A DNA stretch of 53,536 nucleotides from Nitrospirota bacterium (GTDB taxonomy: Bacteria > Nitrospirota > Thermodesulfovibrionia > Thermodesulfovibrionales > JdFR-88). The stretch spans positions 1 through 53,536 of the forward strand of contig JAJYJK010000013.1 in assembly GCA_021789555.1 (NCBI GenBank). The letters run 5' to 3'. Every line of letters starts with the position of its first letter. The stretch's first letter is position 1. Position numbers and translations under genes: made by a program. This document shows, in pieces, positions 42,501 to 50,780 of this stretch. The notes beneath the pieces were generated by a model. That model did no database searches. It was given only the letters and a program-made list of their open reading frames with translations, and had not been told where the DNA came from.

Positions 42501-42570
42501 CCAGAATCAGCACCGCAAGGAGAAAAAGGATGGAGCGGCGGTGATACTGGACCCATCCGGTAAAGCTCAT
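39517..42570 (-). CDS. RND efflux pump, inner-membrane permease
   Basis: 1017 residues, usual for AcrB/MdtB/CzcA-size proteins. A first helix (SILFLLAVLILGGLAS) is followed by a large periplasmic loop (about 35-330), helices 2-6, a second loop (about 555-840) and helices 8-12. Helix 4 reads GGMAAAVGLIIDDTIVMLEH, with the paired Asp of the proton relay; FMPKMDEGGFILDYLATPGT starts the second loop. The HAE-type relay and lack of metal-site motifs favour organic substrates, but the sequence does not fix this. It is the last of three coupled genes: TolC-type protein, adaptor, pump. A two-component system lies upstream on the same strand. Confidence 0.93.
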   Translation of the reverse strand: MSFTGWVQYHRRSILFLLAVLILGGLASSLKLPVSLLPNVSFPRVAAELDAGDRPANRMAIEVTWPVEQAVRSVPGVVSVRSTTSRGSAEIIVDFGWGRDMVAAMLQVESAINQVMPRLPAGTTFGVKRMDPSVDPVLAYSLTSDTRSLTELHDFAYYQLRPLLSTVDGVAKVQVQGGNLEEYRVTVDPAKLASYGLSLSDVAKSLSAANIITAVGRLEDNYKLYLVMSDTRFTGLDQIRNTVLRSGANGPLLLEDVASVSRGTVPQWTRVTADGHDAVLLNVYQQRGGNTVRIARDLKAKLAGFKSQIPPGVRIANWYDQSQLIEASAGSVRDAILIGVALAAVILFIFLRNVKITLIAIITVPGVLAASVLLLYVMRQSFNMMTLGGMAAAVGLIIDDTIVMLEHIIRRLRGNIDHNGGDHHRKVMHAAGEFTRPLMGSSASTIVIFTPLAFLSGVTGAFFKALSLTMAASLFISYFVAWLAVPLLADHLLGQKDADQKEGGFVTEKAHKNYERLMGRLLGRPALLLLPAVALLLAGWLSYRHLGSGFMPKMDEGGFILDYLATPGTSLTETDRLLRQVGGILRKTPDVQTYSRRTGLQLGGGVTEAYQGDFFVRLKPFPRRPIEEVMDDVRKRVEGSVPGLHIEMAQLMEDMIGDFTGVPQPIEIKIFSDNGKVLGKLGPEIAALIGKIPGVVDVNNGIVLAGDALDIKVDRVKAALEGVDPESVTKDVGALMSGLVTTQVQQGPKMVGVRVWIPGNFRATESDLERLQLRAPDGHLFPLGRIATVSAITGQPEIMRDNLKRMISVTGRISGRDMGSVIRDVKGVLRRPGLFPQGVYYSLGGLYRQQRIAFAGLMAVFAAAVALVFLLLLFLYESFRVALAILATTLLALMGVFIGLFITGTELNISSMMGMTMIVGIATEVAIFYVSEYYDLDGAEPDKKEILVLAGKNRMRPIAMTTFAAILALLPLALGLGQGAAMLKPLAIAIISGLAVQLPLVLVFLPVLFYILRVKSK

Positions 42571-43670
42571 CGGGCCCTCTCCACCTTTACCGCCATTCCG
42601 TCCTTGAGTTCGTAGTCGCCAAGCACTACGGCTTCATCTCCGGGCCTCAAACCGCCGCCAAGAATCTGGACTTCGCTGCCGCTTTCAAGGCCCGTTTGTA
42701 CGGCGTGTCTTACCGCGCGCCCATTGCGTACGGTATAAAGCACGGACTTGCCGCCCTCGGGGAGCACCGCGCTCCTGGGCACGACCATCCCGTAAGAGGA
42801 GGCCGTCTCTATACTGCCCATAACATATTCCCCAAGCAGAAAACCACGGGGACCGGGCAGCGAGACGAAAACATCCACCAGGCGTGTGGACGGGTTGACC
42901 GCGCGGGATATCTTCCTTATTTTCCCCGCGACTGTTTTTTGCGAAGGCTCATTTACATGGGAGAGCATAACTGTCTGGCCGGAGGCGAGCCGCTGCGCGT
43001 CATACGACTCGACTCCCAGGCGGACTTCAAGACGGTTTTGCGCTATGGTTCCCACCAGCGGCTTGCCGTCCGCCACGATTGCGCCCTCCTGGACGTCGAC
43101 ATAGCTTATCAGCCCGTCAACTGCCGAGCGGACCACCCGCTTGCCGTTCACACCCATTTTTTCAAGACTTTCAAGTTGCAGCGCGGCCCCCCTGAAGACC
43201 TCCCGGGCTTTTAGTATCTGGGTGTTCGTGGCAAGTTTAAGCTCAAACAGTTGCTTTACATGCTCAAGGTTCTGCTTCGATATCGCATAGGCGTTTTTAG
43301 CCTGCTTGAGCTGCAAAAGGGTATCGGGGCTCGGTTCCACTTCCAGGAGAGGCTCGTTTCTTGAGACCTTCTGGCCGGCGCTCACCATCACCCGGCTTAC
43401 CCTTATCTCATAAGGCATGGAAGCGACCTGCACCGCGCCCGGCGCGGGCACTACGTCCCCGAAGACCGTCACGGAGACCGAGATGGGTCGCTTTTTTATG
43501 GGCGCGACCTGAACGCTTGCGACCGGGCCGGGGGAAAGAGAAATATCCCCAGGCGGCCGACTGGCCGTTTTTTCCTTCGGCGAATAACTTTTATATGCCC
43601 AGTAACCGCCGGCGGCCAGGCAGATTATTGCAAATGTTATCAGGACGCCCCGCCCAGGGGGGAATTTCAT
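42567..43670 (-). CDS. RND periplasmic adaptor (membrane fusion protein)
   Basis: 367 residues from the minus-strand ATG at 43670, with GGAGG 8 nt upstream; the longer frame to 43739 would run into the TolC-type gene. A single N-terminal membrane helix (VLITFAIICLAAGGYWAY) anchors it. Then come half a lipoyl domain (RVMVSAGQKVSRNEPLLEVE), a helical hairpin (LKQAKNAYAISKQNLEHVK), the second lipoyl half (GLISYVDVQEGAIVADGKPL) and beta-barrel/membrane-proximal domains. It links the pump to the outer-membrane channel. Start 14 nt after the channel gene; 4-nt overlap with the pump gene. Confidence 0.92.
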   Translation of the reverse strand: MKFPPGRGVLITFAIICLAAGGYWAYKSYSPKEKTASRPPGDISLSPGPVASVQVAPIKKRPISVSVTVFGDVVPAPGAVQVASMPYEIRVSRVMVSAGQKVSRNEPLLEVEPSPDTLLQLKQAKNAYAISKQNLEHVKQLFELKLATNTQILKAREVFRGAALQLESLEKMGVNGKRVVRSAVDGLISYVDVQEGAIVADGKPLVGTIAQNRLEVRLGVESYDAQRLASGQTVMLSHVNEPSQKTVAGKIRKISRAVNPSTRLVDVFVSLPGPRGFLLGEYVMGSIETASSYGMVVPRSAVLPEGGKSVLYTVRNGRAVRHAVQTGLESGSEVQILGGGLRPGDEAVVLGDYELKDGMAVKVERAR

Positions 43671-43683
43671 TACGGACACCTCC

Positions 43684-45054
43684 TCATTGACTGCCGCTTC
43701 CGATGATGTGTTCTCCGGCGGCGATTTCAAGGGCGACATACAAGTCGGCCAGGTCCTGTTCGAGTTTCAGGGCATCGAGCCGCCTCGAGGTAAGCCTGTC
43801 CACTTCATTATAGTAGCTGAGGACATCTATGTTGCCTTCAAGAAAGCCGTTGTATGAGGTACGGACCAATTTCTCCAGGACCCGCACTGCGGAATTCGCC
43901 GCGTCTATCCGGCCCTCCACCGCCCTGATATTCGCCAATATGTCCGCGGCATCGGCCCTCACCTGAAACACCCTGTTCATGTATTCATCGTAGAGCTGCC
44001 GCCTGCTCGCCTTTTCTATCGCTATTTTGCCCTGGTTGCGGTCGAAAAACGGAAGGCCTATCGATACGGAAAACCCCGTGGTTATGACGTTGGTCGTGTC
44101 CCGCGCGTGGGAAAACCCGATGCTTATGTCCGGGAACTGGGCGCGCACCGCCGCCCTCAGTCGGGCCTCCTGGCTTAGATATCCCTGCCTCAGGGCAAGG
44201 AGGTCCAGCCGCCTGCCAGGAAGCCCCTTCATGATGTCCCGCAGCGACGGGAGGGTTTTCGTTTTCGCCCCAGGTGATGTTATGCCCGTTTTAATCTGGA
44301 CATTGCTCGAAGGCGGAAAACCGAGGATGCGGTCCAGGGCGAGCCTTTCCTGCTCCAGCTTCTGCCTGATATCAAGGACTGTGGCGTGGGCCCTCCTCAC
44401 GGCGGCGTCCACGGCGTCCAGGTCGACGATTGTCATGTTCCCCTCGCCAACGGCTTTTTCGATGGCCGCCAGGTTTTTTCGCAGCTCCTTCCCGTCCGTC
44501 TGCGCCACGCTGAGCTGCTTTTCAAGCATGATAATTTTATATACGCTCAGTTTTGCGGACTCGGCCGCCTGCCATTCCTCCCAGGCTATGCCCAGGTCCA
44601 CCTGGGCCGCGCCGGCGCGGGCGGCCTCCACCCTGGCGCTCCGGGAGAGGAGGGATTTTATGTCCCAGTCCAACCCTAATCCATAGGCGTTGACCGTGCC
44701 CTGGTCGCTCCCACCAGTAGGGACATCGAGGCTGTAGCTGAAAGCCGGGTTCGGGAGGATGCCGGCTTGGAGGAGCTGCGCCCTCGCGAGCCCCTTGCGG
44801 TCCCTTTCCGCCCGGAGGACGGGGTTTGTTATGACGGCTATGACTGCCGCGTCCTGGGCGGATATGCCCACGCCGAAATCGATATTGCGCGGTTTCAGAA
44901 GGGGATGTTTTATCTCTTCGGCCTTTATGCGGATGGAGGCGAGATTCGGAGACGAAAGGGTTTGCGAGACCGCACGTTCGTCAAGGGGTTTTGGCTGATA
45001 GGTCGCGCAGCCGCAAAGGGCTATAAGCAGGACGATGCAGAAGGGCTTCGTCAT
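43684..45054 (-). CDS. TolC-family outer-membrane efflux lipoprotein
   Basis: 456 residues. The signal peptide ends in lipobox ALCGC near residue 15, so it is lipidated as in OprM/CusC-like channels. Two OEP repeats follow, rich in coiled-coil helices: AEWQAAESAKLSVYKI-like first hairpin, and RLRAAVRAQFPDISIGFSHA with LTSRRLDALKLEQDLADLY in the second. It forms the trimeric exit duct of the pump encoded next. First gene of the efflux operon, separated from the histidine kinase by a REP-like element. Confidence 0.92.
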   Translation of the reverse strand: MTKPFCIVLLIALCGCATYQPKPLDERAVSQTLSSPNLASIRIKAEEIKHPLLKPRNIDFGVGISAQDAAVIAVITNPVLRAERDRKGLARAQLLQAGILPNPAFSYSLDVPTGGSDQGTVNAYGLGLDWDIKSLLSRSARVEAARAGAAQVDLGIAWEEWQAAESAKLSVYKIIMLEKQLSVAQTDGKELRKNLAAIEKAVGEGNMTIVDLDAVDAAVRRAHATVLDIRQKLEQERLALDRILGFPPSSNVQIKTGITSPGAKTKTLPSLRDIMKGLPGRRLDLLALRQGYLSQEARLRAAVRAQFPDISIGFSHARDTTNVITTGFSVSIGLPFFDRNQGKIAIEKASRRQLYDEYMNRVFQVRADAADILANIRAVEGRIDAANSAVRVLEKLVRTSYNGFLEGNIDVLSYYNEVDRLTSRRLDALKLEQDLADLYVALEIAAGEHIIGSGSQ

Positions 45055-45168
45055 CGTGTCATTTGCCTTGCGGCCTTGTTTTTCCCGGCAAGCCTTGCGA
45101 CATCCCTTAAATATAGTTTATGAAGATTGCCCAAAAGTTGCATGAATATTATAAAATTGAAAGGTTTC

Positions 45169-45204
45169 ACTTGAAATTCCCTGTAGCTTGTGGCAGGGCA
45201 ATTC
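45169..45204. repeat. REP-like element, copy 3
   Basis: CACTTGAAATTCCCTGTAGC-TT-GTGGCAGGGCAATTC. CCCTGTAGC/GTGGCAGGG pairs imperfectly. The element ends at the histidine-kinase stop codon (45203-45205), between that gene and the efflux operon. Confidence 0.68.
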
Positions 45205-46630
45205 ATTTCGCGGCCGGGATGTAAACGGTAAAAACGGAGCCTTTGCCGGGCGTGCTGGAGACCTCTACATGCCCCTTGTGGGCCAGTATGATGGCCTTGA
45301 CGAGGCTCAGACCCAGTCCAAGCCCCCTTTGCGAGCGGCTTTTGTCGCCGCGGTACAGGCGGTCCCATATTTTCGGGAGTTCCTGGGGATGAATTCCGAT
45401 CCCCGTGTCTTTAATGCGGATAATGATATTTTGCTGTTCCCGGGAAGTCTGGATATCTATGGTACCCCCGGAGGGGGTATACTTTATGGCGTTGTCAAGC
45501 AGATTTGCGACAGCCTGCTGCAACCTGTTGCGGTCCGCGGGCAGATTGAGCCCATCCTGAAGGTCCGTCCGGCCATCCTGAGGGTCCGTCCGGATAGAGA
45601 TATTCTTTTCTTCCGCAATATAGCCGTACAGATCGATCACCTCGTCTATCAGGGTTGAGATTTTCACATTTTGCAGGTCCAATCGCATTGTCCCCGTCTC
45701 GGCTTCCGAGATATCCATGACGGTGTTCAGCATCGTCAGTATCCGATCGGCCTCTTCTATGCAGTCGGCCAGGGCGCTTTTAAGGTTATCCGGGCTGTCC
45801 TCGGAGCGCAACGCCATTTCCGCGCTGCCGCGAATCCTGGTTATGGGCGTGCGTAAATCATGCGCCACATTGTCCAGTCCCTCCCTCATGCCCTTGATGA
45901 GATTTTCGATTTTTTCAAGCATTGTGTTGAAGAGCTTGCTTAGTTCCATGAGTTCATCGTTTCTTCCCCCGGCCGGGACCCGGGCACTTATTTCGCCTGT
46001 GTCTATTATCAGGCGTGTGGTGTTTACCAGGTAACGGATGGGTCTCAGCGCCCGGAATGTCAGGAACAGACCCGCGGCGAAACCGATTATAAATATGGGT
46101 ATGATGATCTGCAGGAAGATTGCGCGGAAGTGCTCCATCAGTTCCTGGGTGTTGACAGTCAGTTTTCCTACCTGCAAAATCAAATCTGCGGAAAGCGGTT
46201 TTGAGAAGATTTCATAGGTGTTCCTGACCCCGTTGGAAGGGATATAAGACCAGCGCGCATTGTTTTTTCCAGGCCCCGCTTTCAGTTGTTTTAAATCAGG
46301 GGCCGGCCATTGCCGCGGTATGGACAGAAAAAAGGTGTCGCCTCCGGCATTTGCCAGACGAACGAGAAAGAGGTCCCCGCCGCTTGAGTCCTTGTATTTT
46401 ATCTCGCCCAGCGCCCTCTCCAGTCTGCTTATGCCTCCCATCTGGAAATCCGCGATGTAATCTTCCGTTTCCGACCGGATGAGCTTGCGATCATTTTGTC
46501 TGAGGGAAAATTGAAGGGAAAAATATGTAAAAAAGAACAAAATAAGGGAGCTGGCGATAAAGATGGCCGAATACCATAAAGTCAACTGGAAACCGATGGT
46601 CTTCCGGGAAGAATTAAACTTTAAAAACAT
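45203..46630 (-). CDS. Sensor histidine kinase (HAMP, HisKA, HATPase)
   Basis: 475 residues. TM1 (about 13-35), a periplasmic sensor region (about 36-155), TM2 (about 172-192), HAMP (ALRPIRYLVNTTRLIIDTGE). The phosphoacceptor lies in DNVAHDLRTPITRIRGSAEM; ATP-site boxes are NLLDNAIKYTP, IKDTGIGI and SQRGLGLGLSLVKAI. The architecture matches CusS/CopS-like kinases beside RND efflux systems, but the sensor region has no obvious metal-binding His/Met cluster. A small internal repeat (DPQDGRTDLQDG) lies near 360. It overlaps its response regulator by 17 nt and precedes the efflux operon. Confidence 0.93.
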   Translation of the reverse strand: MFLKFNSSRKTIGFQLTLWYSAIFIASSLILFFFTYFSLQFSLRQNDRKLIRSETEDYIADFQMGGISRLERALGEIKYKDSSGGDLFLVRLANAGGDTFFLSIPRQWPAPDLKQLKAGPGKNNARWSYIPSNGVRNTYEIFSKPLSADLILQVGKLTVNTQELMEHFRAIFLQIIIPIFIIGFAAGLFLTFRALRPIRYLVNTTRLIIDTGEISARVPAGGRNDELMELSKLFNTMLEKIENLIKGMREGLDNVAHDLRTPITRIRGSAEMALRSEDSPDNLKSALADCIEEADRILTMLNTVMDISEAETGTMRLDLQNVKISTLIDEVIDLYGYIAEEKNISIRTDPQDGRTDLQDGLNLPADRNRLQQAVANLLDNAIKYTPSGGTIDIQTSREQQNIIIRIKDTGIGIHPQELPKIWDRLYRGDKSRSQRGLGLGLSLVKAIILAHKGHVEVSSTPGKGSVFTVYIPAAK

Positions 46631-47285
46631 AACCGATTCCCCGCAGCGTCCGGATCAGTTTTTGATCGAAATCCCGGTCCACCTTGTTTCGCAGCCTGCA
46701 AACCAGCACATCCACGACATTTGTCTGGGGGTCAAAGTTATACCCCCAGATATGTTCCAGTATCATGGTCTTCGATACCACCCTGCCGGCATTGCGTAAA
46801 AAATATTCGAGCAGTGCAAACTCGCGTTGCTGCAAATCGATTTTTCTGCCTCCCCTGACAACCTCCCGCGTGAGGAGATTTATCGAGATGTCCCCTACGG
46901 AGAAACGTGTGGTTTCAGCCGAGCCGGAGGCCCTGCGGATAAGCGCCTGCAGGCGCGCCAGGAGTTCGGAAAAGGAGAATGGTTTTGTCAGGTAATCATC
47001 GCCTCCGGCCTGCAGCCCCCTGACGCGATCGTCCACGGAATGTTTTGCGCTCAGTATTATTACCGGCGTGTTGATTTTCCGGCGGCGAAGTTCCTCGATC
47101 AGGGCCAGCCCATCCAGCAGGGGCAACATGATATCAATGACAGCGCAATCATGGGCGCCGGCCAACAGCAAATGGAGTCCGTCCTTGCCGTTGTCCGCAT
47201 GGTCTGCGGCAAAACCCGCCTGCCTTAATCCGCGCGTGATGAAAGAGGCTATCTTTTTGTCGTCCTCTACAATCAGGATGCGCAT
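46614..47285 (-). CDS. OmpR-family response regulator
   Basis: 223 residues. The receiver (1-115) has ILIVEDDKKIA, phospho-Asp in DCAVIDIMLPLLDG, and Lys in DDYLTKPFSFSE. The winged-helix DNA-binding domain (about 125-223) has LTREVVRGGRKIDLQQREFA, MILEHIWGYNFDPQTNVVDV and IRTLRGIGYVF, closest in style to CusR/CopR-type regulators. It probably controls the efflux operon in the same direction. Starts 7 nt after rlmI. Confidence 0.94.
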   Translation of the reverse strand: MRILIVEDDKKIASFITRGLRQAGFAADHADNGKDGLHLLLAGAHDCAVIDIMLPLLDGLALIEELRRRKINTPVIILSAKHSVDDRVRGLQAGGDDYLTKPFSFSELLARLQALIRRASGSAETTRFSVGDISINLLTREVVRGGRKIDLQQREFALLEYFLRNAGRVVSKTMILEHIWGYNFDPQTNVVDVLVCRLRNKVDRDFDQKLIRTLRGIGYVFKV

Positions 47286-47292
47286 TGCGCCC

Positions 47293-48495
47293 CTAATCGA
47301 CCGCCAGGAAGGCGCATTTCAGATACTGCGTCTCCGGCATCGAAAGCAGCGCCGGATGGTCGCGCCCCTGGAAACGCTGCTCGATGATTTTCACATTCCT
47401 GCCCGCCGCGCGCGCCGCGGCGCGGAGCATATCGAGGAACTCCTGCCTCGACAGATGATAAGAGCAGGACGAGGTGGCCAGGACCCCGCCCGGTCTTAAA
47501 AGCCCCATGCACCGGGCGTTTAAAAGGGTGTAGGCCCTCACCGCCTCCCTGATCTTTTTCGCGCTTTTAACGAAGGCCGGGGGGTCCAATACTATGAAAT
47601 CATAGCGCCCCCCGCCGGATGAAACTTTAGATTCCTTTTCGAGAAAATCGAAGACGTCCGCCCGGACGAATTCCACCTGGCCGGCGAGGCCGTTTAGCTC
47701 GGCGTTTCTTTGGGCCCGGGCAAGCGCGCCCCCGGACTCATCGACCAGCGTCACCTTCCCGGCCCCCGCCCGGGCGAGATGCATCCCCCAGCCGCCGGCG
47801 TAGCAGAATAAATCCAGCCCGGCGCTCGTATGGTCCCCATGTTCGCGCAAGCACCCGCTTGCGATCTCTTTCAGTAAAAGCCTGTTTTCGCGCTGGTCGA
47901 GGAAGAAACCCGTCTTCTGCCCGTGAAGGGGGTCGATCTCGAACAAGACGCCGTCTTCCTCGATGACCGGCAAGGGCTCGATAACTCCCTTTGCCACCTC
48001 CTTGTAAAGTGAAAGACCTTCGAGGTCTCGCATACGGCTGTCGTTTTTGAGCACTATCGCCCTGGGAGCAAGCAGGGCGTCAACCGCCTCCAGTATCTCG
48101 CTTTTCATCGCTTCCATCCCCGCCGTGAGGAGTTGAATCACGATGACGTCGGCGTATTTATCTGCAATGAGGCCGGGCAGATAGTCGGCCTCGCTGTAGA
48201 TGAGTCTCAAGGCCGACTCATCTTTCAGAAAACGCTTCCGGTATCGCAGCGCGGCATCTATTCTTTTTTTGAAAAAGTTGACATCGACCGGCTCATTGAG
48301 CCTCGTCAGCACGCGCACGGAGATAAGGCTATTGGGGTTTATGTAGCCTATGCCGAGGAAGTTTTCCTTTGCGTCCCGGATCTCCACGAGCTGGCCGGGG
48401 GCAAACCCGCGGGGGCTATGGGCAAGCTCGTTTGAGAAGACCCACTGGTGTCCGGCCAGAAGCCGGCTCGTCTTTCGAAGTTTCACCTTTTCCAT
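47293..48495 (-). CDS. rlmI: 23S rRNA (cytosine1962-C5)-methyltransferase, RlmI type
   Basis: 400 residues. An N-terminal PUA domain (HQWVFSNELAHSPRGFAPGQ, IGYINPNSLISVRVLTR) is followed by a central domain and a SAM methyltransferase core with GLDLFCYAGGWGMHLARAG, FVRADVFDFLE, FIVLDPPAFVKS and the catalytic Cys in TSSCSYHLSRQEF. It methylates 23S rRNA at C5 of a cytosine. Its ATG shares a base with the VWA stop codon (TAATG), so it is coupled to the AAA+/VWA genes, with no obvious functional tie. Confidence 0.9.
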   Translation of the reverse strand: MEKVKLRKTSRLLAGHQWVFSNELAHSPRGFAPGQLVEIRDAKENFLGIGYINPNSLISVRVLTRLNEPVDVNFFKKRIDAALRYRKRFLKDESALRLIYSEADYLPGLIADKYADVIVIQLLTAGMEAMKSEILEAVDALLAPRAIVLKNDSRMRDLEGLSLYKEVAKGVIEPLPVIEEDGVLFEIDPLHGQKTGFFLDQRENRLLLKEIASGCLREHGDHTSAGLDLFCYAGGWGMHLARAGAGKVTLVDESGGALARAQRNAELNGLAGQVEFVRADVFDFLEKESKVSSGGGRYDFIVLDPPAFVKSAKKIREAVRAYTLLNARCMGLLRPGGVLATSSCSYHLSRQEFLDMLRAAARAAGRNVKIIEQRFQGRDHPALLSMPETQYLKCAFLAVD

Positions 48496-49484
48496 TAAGC
48501 TGTCAGCCTTCTGTAGATTTCCGGTATCTTGTCCGGGAGTTTTTTGACGTCATCGATGGCGATGTAGTTTGCGGCCCCGTACATATGGGGCAGATAAGAA
48601 CGTGCTTCCCGGTCTATGGTTATGCAAAACGGGTGAAACCCCTTCTCCTTCGCCTCTATCAGGGCCCTTCTTGTGTCCTCGACGCCGTAGTCTCCCTTGT
48701 AGGCGTCGTAGTCCTCGGGCTTGCCGTCGCTCAGCACTATGAGCAGTCTGGTCCTTGCCTCGATGCGCCTGAGTATCGAGGCCGAATGCCTCAGGGCCGG
48801 CCCCATGCGGGTATAGTCTTTCGGCTCTATGCCGGATATCCGTTTTTTAACATCCGGGCCGTAGTTTTCATCGAACCCCTTGATCCTGTAGAAATCGCAC
48901 CTGCCCCTCGTCATCCCCGAAAACCCGTAGATGGCGTAATTGTCGCCCAGGGCGGAGAGGGCCTCGCACATCAGGACCAGGGCCTCCTTTTCGGCCTGGT
49001 TCACCCAGCCCTTGGTCGAGCCGCTCATATCGAGGAGGAAGAGCGCGGCTATATCGCGCTCCTTGCGCTCGTACCGGATGAAAAGGTCCTCTTCGGAGGG
49101 GGGCATGCCGGCCCTCGTATCGGCAAGCGCCTCCACCATGGCGTCTATGTCTATATCGTCGCCGTCTTTTTGCCGCCGGAGGAGTTTCGGCTCCTGCCTG
49201 AACAGCTCGAACCTGTTTCTGAGGGCCGTGACGTACCCGCCGTAGCGTTTCAGGGTCTGCTCCGCGAAGGGTTCATGCCCCTCATCTATATCATGCTCAT
49301 AAAGCGTGCACCAGTTCCTCCGGTAACCGCCTCTGCGGTAGTCCCATTCGTCGTATTTTACACCTCTTTGGCCGGCCGCCTGCTCATTGCCGTCTTCCTC
49401 CGCGAGGTCGCTCAGCCTGTAGACGGCCCTGCCGCCCGCGGCGGCCCCGTCAACAAGCACCCCGCCCGGGAAACGGGTTTTCAC
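48495..49484 (-). CDS. VWA-domain protein, C-terminal part of a split NorD/CbbO-like protein
   Basis: 329 residues from GTG 49484. KYDEWDYRRGGYRRNWCTLYE is the NorD/CbbO hallmark linker. The VWA domain has a full MIDAS: LFLLDMSGSTKGW (D-x-S-x-S), DYTRMGPALRHS (Thr) and VLSDGKPEDYD (Asp). Family members are one chain of about 600-780 residues; here the N-terminal half is in another frame (next entry) and the two overlap by 35 nt. Either a frameshift near 49450-49484 or coupled translation of two subunits would explain it. NorD/CbbO proteins act with a MoxR-type ATPase to insert cofactors or remodel a target enzyme; no target such as norBC or RuBisCO is near. Confidence 0.75.
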   Translation of the reverse strand: MKTRFPGGVLVDGAAAGGRAVYRLSDLAEEDGNEQAAGQRGVKYDEWDYRRGGYRRNWCTLYEHDIDEGHEPFAEQTLKRYGGYVTALRNRFELFRQEPKLLRRQKDGDDIDIDAMVEALADTRAGMPPSEEDLFIRYERKERDIAALFLLDMSGSTKGWVNQAEKEALVLMCEALSALGDNYAIYGFSGMTRGRCDFYRIKGFDENYGPDVKKRISGIEPKDYTRMGPALRHSASILRRIEARTRLLIVLSDGKPEDYDAYKGDYGVEDTRRALIEAKEKGFHPFCITIDREARSYLPHMYGAANYIAIDDVKKLPDKIPEIYRRLTA

Positions 49485-50604
49485 CTCTTTCCCCGGCGGA
49501 TAATTCTTTCAGCAGCTCCGGGTCAAGTTCAATCAGTCTGCCCCTGATGAAAAGATAAGTCTTGCCCGGCTCGGCAGACCGAAACGGGATGGCCCTTTTG
49601 CGCCCCGCGGGGGCCGGGGCCCCGGGCCCGAAATCGGGCATATCGAGAATCTCTTCGACCGTCTCCTCGAACCTCCTTCTCCTGGCAAGCGCTTCTTTCT
49701 GCTGCTCATGCCGGACCTCATCGGGTCTTATGACGCCGATATAGGAGGTGTCGATGGGCATATACAAGCCCGGACAAGAACCCTCGACAAGGCGGTAAAG
49801 CTCGAAGAGCGCAAGCGCCCCTTCGGCCGCCGATTCATGGCGGCGGGCCTTCTGCCACGCCTTCATCGCCCCGCCGGCTATTTCGACATTATAAGGCGCG
49901 CCGTCCTGCCCCATCGCCAGATAAAGCTCGAAGAGCCCCTCGACAAAGACCGTTTTTTTTGTCTGCCCGGAGGGAATTAACTTTAACTGACGCCGGGACA
50001 GAAACTCCGTCCTCAGGGGGCGGGTCTTTTCGAAGAGGCCGGGAACCTGCCTCTCAAGAAAGGCGTCAAGCCTTATGGACTCCAGGATGTTATAGAGGTC
50101 CAGGGCCAGTTGCCTGTCGGCAAAGAGGGGGAAAAGCAGTGGCGGGGCGAGTGTGCCCCCTGCCGCCTGCGCCCACTTGTGCACGGCCGCCAGACGGTAC
50201 AGAAGGAGGTTTTTCTCCGCGGCATCGAAAGCGTTTATCTCCCGGGGCAGAAATATTGTGGGGCCGTTTGTATAACAATTTCCGGGCCCGGACAGCCCCG
50301 CAGAGGCCGATACACGGAAATCGATGCCGGAGAGGCCCTTCAGATAGACCTCCAGCCTCGCGGAAACCTCTTCCAGTCTGACAACGGCGGAATCTTTGAA
50401 TGCGGCAAGTTCGGCTGCGGCGCTCCTTTCCAGAAAACTTGCCACCGCATCGAGCCCCGAGGAATCCAGGAGATCGAATGCCCTCCCCAGCCAGTCCTCC
50501 AATTCACCCGGGGACAACACAGAGACAGCGTTTTTTATATGGCGCAGGGTCTTTGAGACCAGGTCCGAGCTTGTGTTTGAAAGCTGCCAGCAGAGGGCGA
50601 GCAC
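49450..50604 (-). CDS. N-terminal part of the split NorD/CbbO-like protein (start unresolved)
   Basis: 384 residues from GTG 50604. The sequence is helical (SKTLRHIKNAVSVLSPGELE, ADRQLALDLYNILESIRLDA) as in NorD/CbbO N-terminal regions. It ends at TGA 49450 with ERGENPFPGRGAC, just where the family sequence continues in the next frame. The frame is open and coding-like further upstream (RERLRHELHKNL, LRLHFFEEAEIAEILRQIDA) to about 50766, yet contains no ATG, GTG or TTG before 50604; upstream lie a C7 run and 20-bp tandem repeats. An ATG at 50857 in another frame would join if one base changed. So the true start may be atypical, phase-variable, or lost to an indel. Its AAA+ partner lies upstream on the same strand. 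Confidence 0.7.
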   Translation of the reverse strand: MLALCWQLSNTSSDLVSKTLRHIKNAVSVLSPGELEDWLGRAFDLLDSSGLDAVASFLERSAAAELAAFKDSAVVRLEEVSARLEVYLKGLSGIDFRVSASAGLSGPGNCYTNGPTIFLPREINAFDAAEKNLLLYRLAAVHKWAQAAGGTLAPPLLFPLFADRQLALDLYNILESIRLDAFLERQVPGLFEKTRPLRTEFLSRRQLKLIPSGQTKKTVFVEGLFELYLAMGQDGAPYNVEIAGGAMKAWQKARRHESAAEGALALFELYRLVEGSCPGLYMPIDTSYIGVIRPDEVRHEQQKEALARRRRFEETVEEILDMPDFGPGAPAPAGRKRAIPFRSAEPGKTYLFIRGRLIELDPELLKELSAGERGENPFPGRGAC

Positions 50605-50780
50605 CCTTCCGCCAGACCCTCCGAAGGCGTCTATCTGCCGGAGTATCTCCGCAATTTCCGCCTCCTCGAAGAAATGGAGGCGGAGGTTTTTATGAAGCTC
50701 ATGCCTCAGGCGCTCACGGTTGTTTTTTTCTTCCCGGTTTTTTATCTGACTTTCCTTGTTATTTATCTCTGACTTTCCTT

